64,000 nucleotides of DNA from Nitrosopumilus sp. (GTDB taxonomy: Archaea > Thermoproteota > Nitrososphaeria > Nitrososphaerales > Nitrosopumilaceae). The stretch covers positions 186,001 through 250,000 of the forward strand of contig NZ_JAILWM010000001.1 in assembly GCF_025698945.1 (NCBI RefSeq), given 5' to 3'. The notes beneath the pieces are model-generated. The model was not told the DNA's origin, did not search any database, and was given only the letters and a program-made list of their open reading frames with translations. Shown here in pieces: positions 54,206 to 62,227 of this stretch. Both the position numbers and the translations under genes were made by a program. Every line of letters starts with the position of its first letter. Within the stretch, counting starts at the first letter, position 1.

Positions 54206-54630
54206 ATACTAGATACAAAATAATTATAATTGCTGTAATAATTGTAGCTTCTATTCCTGGAATTATTATTTTTGGAGCTGTGCCTTTGATGATTGTAACA
54301 AATGCATATTCAGGTTTTATTATGTTTTCAACTTCTGATAAAGCATTTGAAGAAGATTTTGCAAAAATACCTGAAGTAAAGATCTTCATTGAAAAATATC
54401 CAAACTACACTACACACCATTCGGCAGATTTTCTGGGATGGAAAGTGATTTACTATGAAGCAATTGAAAATGAAAAAATTCTACATCTGTATGTCAAAAA
54501 GAGTGTTTTACATCACGGTGTTAAGATTAGTGCAGGATGTTCAAATCTTGGAAGCTATAGCTATGGATATGATATTTTAGATGAACAAGTTATGGATTAT
54601 ATAAAAAATGACCGGTGTGTGGGAAAATGA
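54202..54630 (+). CDS. Small membrane-anchored exported protein
   Basis: A 142-residue protein starting MNTRYKIIIIAVIIV, anchor helix (about 5-35) and outer alpha/beta domain with two Cys (SAGCSNLG, DRCVGK). It is coupled by ATGA at both ends. Function unknown. Confidence 0.55.
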   Translation: MNTRYKIIIIAVIIVASIPGIIIFGAVPLMIVTNAYSGFIMFSTSDKAFEEDFAKIPEVKIFIEKYPNYTTHHSADFLGWKVIYYEAIENEKILHLYVKKSVLHHGVKISAGCSNLGSYSYGYDILDEQVMDYIKNDRCVGK

Positions 54631-55124
54631 AAACTAGGCTCTTGATGTTAATTGTAGTTGTTATTGGATTGTCAACATTTGTTGTATTTTCAATAATACT
54701 TCATTATGTTCAACCTTCTAAAACAGATAAAATTGAAGTAGATTCGATATATGGATTTGCCATAGATGATGAATTTGGAAATGTAAGACATTATCCTATA
54801 GGTGAGTTAGATATTATGCCCTGTGAAGATTTTATCTCAATTTGGGATCCAGTATTCCTTGAACTAAATGAGGCAGACATGTTAAATGAAAAATTGTCTA
54901 GTTGTAGGGCCTCACTATTGGAAGTTATTCATGCAAATACAGTATGTTCACAATATTGGAGAGTAGAATTAATGGAAATGAATCAGGATCCAAAATATGA
55001 TTTCCTAAATGATCCTATCTACCAAGAATGTTCAGAAGTATTGAATATGAAGAATCTATGTGAAGCAAATGGTGACACTTGGATTCGTGAGAAACTAGAG
55101 TGTGTAAAAGAAAATGAAAACTAG
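54627..55124 (+). CDS. Small membrane-anchored exported Cys protein
   Basis: A 165-residue protein from ATG 54627: MKTRLLMLIVVVIGL anchor (about 4-26), outer helical domain with Cys in MPCEDF, SSCRAS, TVCSQYW, QECSEVL, NLCEANG and LECVKE. It ends KENEN-stop inside the serpin start (11-nt overlap). Function unknown, but it is directly coupled to the serpin. Confidence 0.58.
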   Translation: MKTRLLMLIVVVIGLSTFVVFSIILHYVQPSKTDKIEVDSIYGFAIDDEFGNVRHYPIGELDIMPCEDFISIWDPVFLELNEADMLNEKLSSCRASLLEVIHANTVCSQYWRVELMEMNQDPKYDFLNDPIYQECSEVLNMKNLCEANGDTWIREKLECVKENEN

Positions 55125-56349
55125 ACTTTTGATAATTGGATTTGTTGTCCTGGCCGGTACAGTGTTTGGTACGTTATTCCTCTATAATGGTTTACCCCAA
55201 GACAAAACGATGAATGGAAATTCTATAGACAATGCAACTGTAAACAAGGATGATTTTGTCTTTTCATTGTATCACCAGATAGCCAAAGACAACAATACAT
55301 CAAACTTCTTTTTCTCGCCATTTAGCATCTCGACTGCATTTTCTATGGTATATGAAGGTGCACGCGGAGACACTGCAACCCAGATAATGGATGCATTTGA
55401 CTTTCCACAAGATGACAGAGAACGTTGGAATGGCATGTCAAATACTATGAAAAGACTAAACCATGAAAAAGGATTCTATGCCTTGAATGTTGCAAACGGC
55501 ATATGGTTATCTGATGTACATGAAACAAAACCAGAATATGTTGATGTCGTGACAACCCACTATGACGGAACAGCAGAATCCGTCGACTTTGCTAGCAACG
55601 ATGGTGTAGATAAGATAAACCAGTGGGCAAAAGAAAAGACAAGAGGCAAGATACAAAAAATACTAGAACATGGTTCTACTGATGATCTTACTTTGCTTGT
55701 CCTTACAAACTCAATATACTTTAACGGAGAGTGGGCCAACAAGTTTAGTCCAAGAAATACCAGCGAAGAACCATTCTGGACAGGCAATGGTAAATCAGTA
55801 AATTCACAGATGATGAAGATTCCAGCCGACGTGTTTAACTATGCAGAGACAGATACACTCCAGATTCTTGAGATGCCCTACCTTGGAAATGAAATATCCA
55901 TGCTTGTGTTGCTTCCAAAAGACAAGAACGGACTGGATCCTCTTGAAGATTCTCTTAACTCAGACAAGCTAAACGATGTCAGAAACACAATGAAAAAGCA
56001 GCCTCTTACAGTTCACATCCCAAAGTTTGGATTTGAGAGCGATTATGACCTTATTCCTTTACTACAAAAACTTGGAGTACTTGATGCATTTGATGAGAAA
56101 AAAGCAAACTTTGCTGGAATGACAGACCAGCAGGCATTTTTGAGCAAGGCAAAACACAAGGCATTTGTTGATGTTCATGAAAAGGGAACAGAGGCGGCTG
56201 CAGTAACAGTAGCCATTGGTCAGTTGGAGAGCGGACCTCCTGAACCAAGACATGAATTCATTGCAGATCATCCTTTCATGTTTGTAATACAGGAAAAATC
56301 ATCTAGAGAGATACTTTTCATTGGCCATGTAATGGATCCTACAAGTTAG
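55114..56349 (+). CDS. Membrane-anchored serpin (serine/cysteine protease inhibitor)
   Basis: A 411-residue serpin with N-terminal anchor MKTRLLIIGFVVLAGTVFG. Serpin landmarks: FFFSPFSISTAFSMVYEGARGDT, NVANGIWL, INQWAKEKTRGKIQKIL, LLVLTNSIYFNGEWANKF, HIPKFGFESDYDL, and HPFMFVIQEKSSREILFIGHVMDP. The reactive loop (358-379) starts GTEAAAVTV, with small hinge residues expected in inhibitory serpins. Aligned without gaps to alpha-1-antitrypsin, P1 is Glu372 and P1' Ser373. It is somewhat more GC-rich in codons than neighbours. It is 3 nt before a TIMP-like gene. Confidence 0.93.
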   Translation: MKTRLLIIGFVVLAGTVFGTLFLYNGLPQDKTMNGNSIDNATVNKDDFVFSLYHQIAKDNNTSNFFFSPFSISTAFSMVYEGARGDTATQIMDAFDFPQDDRERWNGMSNTMKRLNHEKGFYALNVANGIWLSDVHETKPEYVDVVTTHYDGTAESVDFASNDGVDKINQWAKEKTRGKIQKILEHGSTDDLTLLVLTNSIYFNGEWANKFSPRNTSEEPFWTGNGKSVNSQMMKIPADVFNYAETDTLQILEMPYLGNEISMLVLLPKDKNGLDPLEDSLNSDKLNDVRNTMKKQPLTVHIPKFGFESDYDLIPLLQKLGVLDAFDEKKANFAGMTDQQAFLSKAKHKAFVDVHEKGTEAAAVTVAIGQLESGPPEPRHEFIADHPFMFVIQEKSSREILFIGHVMDPTS

Positions 56350-56352
56350 AAC

Positions 56353-56874
56353 ATGAAAACTAGACTCTTGATAGTAATTGGATTGGGTCTTATGTCATTT
56401 TTAACATTTATTCCACATAATGCATATGCTTGCTCTTGTGATGGGTATCCTGATTATTTGCGACTTTTAATGGAATATGATACTGCATTTCAGGGAACTG
56501 TTACAAAAATAATACAAAATGATCACAATCAAGAAATCCATTTTGATGTTACTCTTCCACAAAAAAACATATCTCAAACCAATGAGTTTGTTCTTGAACA
56601 ATCATTGTGGAACAGTTGTATTGTAAATTATAACGTTGGTGAAACCTATCAGGTCTTTGTTTATGGTGATTCAACAATCGGTAAAACAAACATGTGCAGC
56701 ACAAAACAAATTACTGGATTTCATGAATATTCTCATGAAGATGAGAATGGTCAAATAGAACATTTCAGAGAAGATTATAACATTTTAACTCAATACAATC
56801 TTGGAACAATAATACTTCCCATAATAACTGCAATGATAATACCAAGCATTATTGTTTGGAGAAAGAGAAAATGA
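56353..56874 (+). CDS. TIMP/netrin-like surface protein with Cys-x-Cys mature N-terminus
   Basis: A 173-residue protein: signal peptide 1-26 (NAYA), mature N-terminus C27-S-C29, then DTAFQGTVTKI (OB-fold strand), C89 and C115, and a C-terminal membrane helix (about 149-169) with RKRK. In TIMPs, Cys1 and Cys3 pair with later cysteines and the free alpha-amino group of Cys1 binds the protease zinc; the spacing here (1, 3, 63, 89) is similar to TIMP (1, 3, 70, 99). It directly follows the serpin. An alternative is a non-inhibitory netrin-like adhesion module. Confidence 0.62.
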   Translation: MKTRLLIVIGLGLMSFLTFIPHNAYACSCDGYPDYLRLLMEYDTAFQGTVTKIIQNDHNQEIHFDVTLPQKNISQTNEFVLEQSLWNSCIVNYNVGETYQVFVYGDSTIGKTNMCSTKQITGFHEYSHEDENGQIEHFREDYNILTQYNLGTIILPIITAMIIPSIIVWRKRK

Positions 56875-56912
56875 GAACTAGAATTAAAAACACAACTCAT
56901 CAGAAGAATTAA
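56871..56912 (+). pseudogene. Vestigial signal-peptide cassette (13 codons)
   Basis: Starts MRTRIKN with the array junction GAAAATGAGAACTAGA, overlapping the TIMP-like stop by 4 nt, and stops after 13 codons. Reads as a remnant of the usual next gene at the end of an array segment. Confidence 0.35.
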
Positions 56913-56952
56913 TCAATTATGAAATAATCCACATGTTTGATTGATGTTGTTC

Positions 56953-56960
56953 TTATATAT
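56953..56960 (+). promoter_or_regulatory. TATA-like box TTATATAT
   Basis: Lies 21-28 nt before the ATG at 56981, suitable for the small ORF there. Confidence 0.35.
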
Positions 56961-56980
56961 CTCAAAAAGGATGAACAGGT

Positions 56981-57064
56981 ATGAGTCCTGAACATGAGAA
57001 AATCACTGATGAACTCATCGAGAAATATTCCAAACTCTTAGATGATCTTGCTACTGATGATTGA
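56981..57064 (+). CDS. Small helical protein (27 aa)
   Basis: MSPEHEKITDELIEKYSKLL ending in DDLATDD. It has a TATA-like box and AGGT just before the ATG. It would be a single amphipathic helix. It is the only coding candidate in the 364-nt gap 56875-57237; the remainder (57065-57237) is AT-rich with no further ORF that I can support. Confidence 0.4.
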   Translation: MSPEHEKITDELIEKYSKLLDDLATDD

Positions 57065-57237
57065 TTTCTAAATTCTCGTTTAGGGGTTTATTCAATTTTT
57101 GAATCCTTATACCGGCAATAATGTAAGTTCTCTACAATAACTTAAATTATTGAGTTAGGGTTAAACCATTAACTTTTTGTGCGTGTTTTGGAACTTAGTA
57201 GAATGATTTATCTTGTTTAGTTCTAAATTAAATTAAG

Positions 57238-57552
57238 ATGAATTCACTTGCCACCAAATATTCAAACTGGCAGATTTACGGATTTTTTTCATTATTTATT
57301 AGCAATTCAATATGGACTTATTACGCACTAGTTATAGTAAAGGCAACTCCATTCCAAAATAACATTGTTGATTATTTGTATGAGACACTACCATTCCTTG
57401 GAATCTATGTTGGAATCCCACTGTTAGTTTCATTTTTGATTGGATATAGAATGTACAAAAAGACTATGTTGACAAAGAAAGATTATTCAGTTTTAATGAT
57501 TATGGGGTTTGTAGTTAGCTTGTCAGCTGCTGTAATTGAAACTCTATTATAA
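57238..57552 (+). CDS. Three-TM membrane protein (hypothetical)
   Basis: A 104-residue protein with three hydrophobic helices (about 14-33, 48-68, 83-102) and a basic inner loop (YRMYKKTMLTKKD). No homologous family recognised. Confidence 0.55.
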   Translation: MNSLATKYSNWQIYGFFSLFISNSIWTYYALVIVKATPFQNNIVDYLYETLPFLGIYVGIPLLVSFLIGYRMYKKTMLTKKDYSVLMIMGFVVSLSAAVIETLL

Positions 57553-57570
57553 AAATTGAAAACCAAATAC

Positions 57571-57597
57571 AAAACATCAGAAGCACTTTTCAATGAC
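57571..57597 (+). promoter_or_regulatory. 27-nt conserved upstream element, copy 3
   Basis: Identical to copies 1 and 2 over 27 bases, 23 nt before the ATG at 57621. Confidence 0.7.
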
Positions 57598-57620
57598 GGA
57601 ATAACTCATACTGTCATATA

Positions 57621-58754
57621 ATGAAAGTTTTAGTGATTTTTGCAATAGCGTCTATAATCATGCTATCTGGACTCGTGCGACCTGTATCATCTCAAATGAT
57701 GTGCGCAGGGGGTGATGAAGCGTTTCATTTTACTGTAAGTGACATAGTATTAATCGGAACCGTTACTGAAATCAATCCCTCTACTAATACAGAAAGATAT
57801 GATTACATTACTTTTGATGTCAAATATCCATTGAAGGGATTAGGTAATGTAACGGATTTTACCGTGGCTACATATCAGGGTGGAAGTTATTCTTATGATT
57901 TTAAAATTAATTCAGAATATCTAGTACATGCAAACGAAAGAAAAGGAGTACAATATTTTACAGATCTTTGTAGTGCAAACCAGTTACTAAAAACTGAAAA
58001 AGACGTAGAAGATATGAAGGACAAACTGCTTGAAATAAACACACCTCCTCCATTAAAACAAAAACAATACGGTCTTGCCTTACATGCAATCAAATGCAAA
58101 GAAAATCTAGTTTTAATCCAAAAGTATGATGGAACACCAGCTTGTGTAACGGAATCGACCAAACAGAAACTGATTGAGAGAGGATGGACTTCAAAAGATA
58201 ATTCGATATTAAAGATTGGTACTAGTACAAACTGTATGACACTTGAACAAAGTAAGGAAACTGCACCATTTTTCAAAATTCCAACTTATTTGCCTGAAGG
58301 ATATGAAAATGTATGCTCACAGTCGGGAACACCCTCTGAGTCGTACATAGTGTATCATTATCAAGGAATTCCGTACTGGAATATACCTGAATTGATAAGT
58401 GATGGTGCAATTTTCATTTATCAGGTAGATGAAAAAAATATTGTACCGGCAGAAAAGTTGGAAACCCTTGGAACTGCAGAGCAACGAACCCAAGAAACTT
58501 ATGATGATGTAATGAACAGAAATCCTTCACTATATCCACAACTGATCAGAATTAACGGAATACTAGCATATGCAGTTGACTCGTGTCCTGATTGTGGGAT
58601 ACAGACTGCAAACTTTACTGACGGAACATTTGTTCAAAAATCAACTTCTACAGAAACGAAAATCAAATTTATTGATGAAAATGGAGTTAATTACATGCTT
58701 AAAACGACCTTACCGTTAGACGAATTAATTTTGGTAGCAGAATCACTTCAGTGA
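57621..58754 (+). CDS. Secreted protein with NTR-like domain and Cys...RGW motif
   Basis: A 377-residue exported protein: signal peptide about 1-24, mature start QMMCAGGDEAFHFTVSDIVLIGTVTEI resembling a TIMP/netrin-like N-domain (Cys near start, then a V-x2-G-T-V strand, later DLCSANQLL). Then the motif CKENLVLIQKYDGTPACV...IERGW, and a C-terminal domain with CMTLEQSKETAPFFKIPTYLPEGYENVC. Upstream lies the 27-nt element. Function unknown. Confidence 0.62.
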   Translation: MKVLVIFAIASIIMLSGLVRPVSSQMMCAGGDEAFHFTVSDIVLIGTVTEINPSTNTERYDYITFDVKYPLKGLGNVTDFTVATYQGGSYSYDFKINSEYLVHANERKGVQYFTDLCSANQLLKTEKDVEDMKDKLLEINTPPPLKQKQYGLALHAIKCKENLVLIQKYDGTPACVTESTKQKLIERGWTSKDNSILKIGTSTNCMTLEQSKETAPFFKIPTYLPEGYENVCSQSGTPSESYIVYHYQGIPYWNIPELISDGAIFIYQVDEKNIVPAEKLETLGTAEQRTQETYDDVMNRNPSLYPQLIRINGILAYAVDSCPDCGIQTANFTDGTFVQKSTSTETKIKFIDENGVNYMLKTTLPLDELILVAESLQ

Positions 58755-58773
58755 TGTTTTGGAGAAATAAAAG

Positions 58774-59013
58774 ATGAAGTCTAGACTTATCATTGGGATA
58801 GTTATGATGATTTTAGGAACAACACTAATTCCATTTCTATCATTTTACTCGATCTTTGTTTCCATTCCAATAGTCATTACTGGAATCTGTATATTTGCAT
58901 CTGGAAAAATCAAATTGTCACTAAGTAGAATTATCGTGGGAACTTCTTCTATTCTTGGTGTATATTATTTGGGGGTGTATTTGCTTCTTGTTTCAACACA
59001 CGCCATAACTTAA
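58774..59013 (+). CDS. Small multi-TM membrane protein
   Basis: A 79-residue protein starting MKSRLIIGIVMM with about three hydrophobic helices and a short basic loop (SGKIKLSLSR). Its start uses a diverged version of the array junction (ATGAAGTCTAGACTTAT). Function unknown. Confidence 0.5.
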   Translation: MKSRLIIGIVMMILGTTLIPFLSFYSIFVSIPIVITGICIFASGKIKLSLSRIIVGTSSILGVYYLGVYLLLVSTHAIT

Positions 59014-59024
59014 TTGTAATTTAC

Positions 59025-59051
59025 AAAACATCAGAAGCATTTTTCAATGAC
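59025..59051 (+). promoter_or_regulatory. 27-nt conserved upstream element, copy 4
   Basis: One substitution (C to T, GAAGCATTTTTC) relative to copies 1-3; 21 nt before the ATG at 59073. Confidence 0.7.
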
Positions 59052-59072
59052 TAGAATCAATTTTCATACATT

Positions 59073-60944
59073 ATGAAATATCTTGTAATGTTTCTTGTGG
59101 TATGTTCTTTTTTTACGGCAAGTACTGCTTATGGGATATGGCTTCCACAATCACCTGAAGAACTGTTGGAAAAAAGTCAAGTAATCTTTGTTGGAACCAT
59201 TATGTCTGTAGACAAGTTGGAACTCGAACAACCGGTACATGATGAGAATTTTCCATTGATTCTTGATGAATATACTGTATCTGTAGAAGAATCTATCAAA
59301 GACACACAAATTCCTGAAACCATTACTGTAAGACAACCAACAGTAAGCACTCCTGGTAGGCTTTTGCCGTATGAAGGATTTGAAGTGGGAGACAGGGTTT
59401 TGTTTTACATTGAATCATTTGATGGCATCAATACATATTCAAAAGAATCATTTCTGATTCCAGAACAGTGTAACACACGCTCTGTACTTGCAAAACCCCG
59501 CATGATTGGATCTGATTATACCGTGGTGCAAGACGGAATTGAAAAACAAGATAACTTTACTGCAAACTCTCCAATACAATTTACAGCTAAAAGAGACATG
59601 GGTACATTGTTTGGTGCAAGCTTGGAGTATGATGTGTTTATCAGCAAACAAGTAGGAAAAACATACAACAACATTGTGTTGAATCAAACCATTACTGCAG
59701 ACTCACAACCATGTGAATGGTTGTCTGTAGCTGAATGGGAGTTTACACCTGATGCTGGAAACTATCTTCTAAATGGCAGAGTCTTCAAAGTAATGTCGAA
59801 TTTCTCTATTAGCAATCAGTTCTTTTCTGTACTGGCGGAATCTCCATTAAAGCAGTTCAAGTCAGGTGTTTCTTTTGATGAAACACAATGCAAAGACAAC
59901 TTGGTTTTAATCCAAAAATATGATGGTTCTCCTGCATGTGTAACTCTGCAAACAAAAGAAAAATTGATTGAGAGAGGATGGATTAACATCAATATTTCAG
60001 AAAACAAAAACGATTCTGAAAATGATACCTTGACAACTCAAATAGTTATTGATCCCTCAAACCATTTTTATTTTTCAGGTGATGAGATAGTTATTCGTGG
60101 CAATGTCTGGGATTCTGAAAAAACAGATCTGCAAAAAATTCCTGTTCTGGTCCAAATTTATTTTGGTGATGAATTAGTTGACGCTGTACATGCACAATTA
60201 TCTGATGATGGCATCTTTTCACACAGTGTAATGGCCTTAGGGCCACTATGGCAGCAAAGTGGCATTTACACAATCACTGCATCATATGATTCTGAAACTG
60301 TTGCTCAGAATAAATTTGGTTTCTCAGCATACTATCAGAATACCTCTGAGCGATATTTTGTAAATTCTGATACTGATGATTATGAAGAACTGTGCGGATA
60401 CCCTGTAACCCATGAGATGAGGAGAGACATTGTTGAATCACTAAAACATGCAGATGATAGAATTCCTCTTGTGGAATTGAACCAAGGGGTTTTCACACAT
60501 GTGGAACGTTCTTTGTACTTGACAGACATGCCTCGTTTACAATATTGGTATGACATAAAAGATGAAAGACAGATGTACTTTGAGATTGAAGCATGTGCAT
60601 TTGATGACTCTTTTATTATACACTATGTATATCCTGGTCCAAACCATGAGGAATCACAAGACATTGTTATTGACGGAGTTTATCACAAGATACTTTCAGC
60701 ACCTGGCTCTCCCTTAATTTACAAAGATTCTCTTCTTCCTGTACTAGACGTTGATAATTGCAAAAGAGTTGCAGATAATTATACAAAAAAAGAAAGACAG
60801 GACTTGTATACACGTGAAAATGCACACCCTGAAGCATCTTGGAACAACCAGATATTTCTTTTAATGGATTACTGTACTACTATTGGAAATTTTGAGATGA
60901 CAACTGTTGATGGACAAATTAATTGGATTTTTACAGAAAAATGA
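59073..60944 (+). CDS. Large secreted multidomain surface protein
   Basis: A 623-residue exported protein: signal peptide about 1-20 (AYG-I). N-terminal NTR-like domain (SQVIFVGTIMSVDKL...GDRVLFYIESFDG), a second beta domain, the motif CKDNLVLIQKYDGSPACV...IERGW (near residues 273-303), an Ig-like domain (FSGDEIVIRGNVWD...GIYTITASYDS), and a C-terminal Cys-containing domain (ELCGYPV, EACAFDD, DNCKRVAD, DYCTTIG). Preceded by the 27-nt element and coupled to the next gene by ATGA. Function unknown. Confidence 0.65.
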   Translation: MKYLVMFLVVCSFFTASTAYGIWLPQSPEELLEKSQVIFVGTIMSVDKLELEQPVHDENFPLILDEYTVSVEESIKDTQIPETITVRQPTVSTPGRLLPYEGFEVGDRVLFYIESFDGINTYSKESFLIPEQCNTRSVLAKPRMIGSDYTVVQDGIEKQDNFTANSPIQFTAKRDMGTLFGASLEYDVFISKQVGKTYNNIVLNQTITADSQPCEWLSVAEWEFTPDAGNYLLNGRVFKVMSNFSISNQFFSVLAESPLKQFKSGVSFDETQCKDNLVLIQKYDGSPACVTLQTKEKLIERGWININISENKNDSENDTLTTQIVIDPSNHFYFSGDEIVIRGNVWDSEKTDLQKIPVLVQIYFGDELVDAVHAQLSDDGIFSHSVMALGPLWQQSGIYTITASYDSETVAQNKFGFSAYYQNTSERYFVNSDTDDYEELCGYPVTHEMRRDIVESLKHADDRIPLVELNQGVFTHVERSLYLTDMPRLQYWYDIKDERQMYFEIEACAFDDSFIIHYVYPGPNHEESQDIVIDGVYHKILSAPGSPLIYKDSLLPVLDVDNCKRVADNYTKKERQDLYTRENAHPEASWNNQIFLLMDYCTTIGNFEMTTVDGQINWIFTEK

Positions 60945-62224
60945 AAACTAGCCTTTTGATAATTGCAGTTTTGATTTTGCTTGGACTCTTTGTGGCTTCA
61001 TTTTTTATTGTATCTAGTGAAGGGATTTTTTTGCCACTTCGAATATTCATAGATGGCATGCTGTCTGATTATGATGACTCTGTACGAAAGGCAAATTATG
61101 ATGCATCAGATGTATTGGATTGCAATGACGAAAAAAATCCCTACAATGAATACGAATGTTTCAGAGATGCATTCTCTAATTGCTATAATGCTATAGTCAA
61201 TCCTGAAATCTATACAATAGAAGGAGATCCTATCTACACCACTTTGAAAATCACACCTGAATGTACAATTCAAGGAACAGCAGATACAAGCACTGACAGA
61301 TTTGCCGTTCCTGAAATTATTACAACTGAATGTTTGTCTGTAGGAAGAGGGGGTTACACGTGGTCTGTTGGAGCCTGTGATGCCAAAAATCTGCCTGAGA
61401 TGCAGTTTAATTTTGAGATGCAATTGTATCCACTACATATTCTAGAGTCAGAGTCTGCAAAAGAAATTGCAATTGAAAACATCAAAGAATCTATTTTGAC
61501 TGATACATCTTACGAACAATGGAGGCAAACTATCCAAAAAGAAGTAGATGAAAAAAACTTGGGATATTTTTCTCAAATGATGATTACTGATTTGAAAGAC
61601 GAGTTGGAACAAGACGAAATCCCATCGTTTAGTCTGATTACATTTGGGTATCGCGATTGGTGTATAATGCCAAGCATCTTGGTTTATCATCAAGACCATG
61701 AAGAGCCTATCTATGAACATCAAATAGTACACACATGTCCTGCTCCTGATGGCAATCCAAACCCATACATCAGCATACGAGATGAAAGTGATTTTGGAAC
61801 GTTTCCTTTATGCCAATTTGAAGGACAATACACCATTTGGGGAAAATCTTTTGAATTTGGACCTAAAGCAATAGGATCGTTTTACTGTAACAGTTCAGAG
61901 AAATTCAGGGCGCCTGAAACTTTTGAAATAATAATTCCTCAAGGCTCATCTAATTTGGATGTTAAAAATAACTTTGTTCCTTCTGAATTAGAGATCAGGT
62001 ATGGAGATTCTCTCAAAATAACCAACAAAGACAATTCAATACATGATGTAATTTTGTTTATCAATAAACATGACGACACTGCCGTTTTTGGAATTCGTGT
62101 CAATCCTGGTGAAAGTTTTGTGGAAACTGTCTATCGTTTTGGAACTTTTGAATTAATAAGCTGGGATGAAAACGAGAAAGAATATCCTTGGATGCATGGA
62201 GTTGTAAGTGTCACGGAGAAATAG
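60941..62224 (+). CDS. Membrane-anchored mosaic surface protein with degenerate cupredoxin domain
   Basis: A 427-residue protein from ATG 60941: MKTSLLIIAVLILLGLF anchor. Domain A (YECFRDAFSNCYNAIVNPEIYTIEGDP) matches the end of 48443. Domain B (WCIMPSILVYHQD...IVHTCP...GQYTIWG) matches 53213. The C-terminal about 100 residues have a cupredoxin layout (FVPSELEIRYGDSLKITNKDNSIHDV...GTFELISWDENEKEYPWMHGVVSV), but the Cys and second His of the copper site are replaced. It is thus built of modules found in other array genes. Confidence 0.65.
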   Translation: MKTSLLIIAVLILLGLFVASFFIVSSEGIFLPLRIFIDGMLSDYDDSVRKANYDASDVLDCNDEKNPYNEYECFRDAFSNCYNAIVNPEIYTIEGDPIYTTLKITPECTIQGTADTSTDRFAVPEIITTECLSVGRGGYTWSVGACDAKNLPEMQFNFEMQLYPLHILESESAKEIAIENIKESILTDTSYEQWRQTIQKEVDEKNLGYFSQMMITDLKDELEQDEIPSFSLITFGYRDWCIMPSILVYHQDHEEPIYEHQIVHTCPAPDGNPNPYISIRDESDFGTFPLCQFEGQYTIWGKSFEFGPKAIGSFYCNSSEKFRAPETFEIIIPQGSSNLDVKNNFVPSELEIRYGDSLKITNKDNSIHDVILFINKHDDTAVFGIRVNPGESFVETVYRFGTFELISWDENEKEYPWMHGVVSVTEK

Positions 62225-62227
62225 AAA

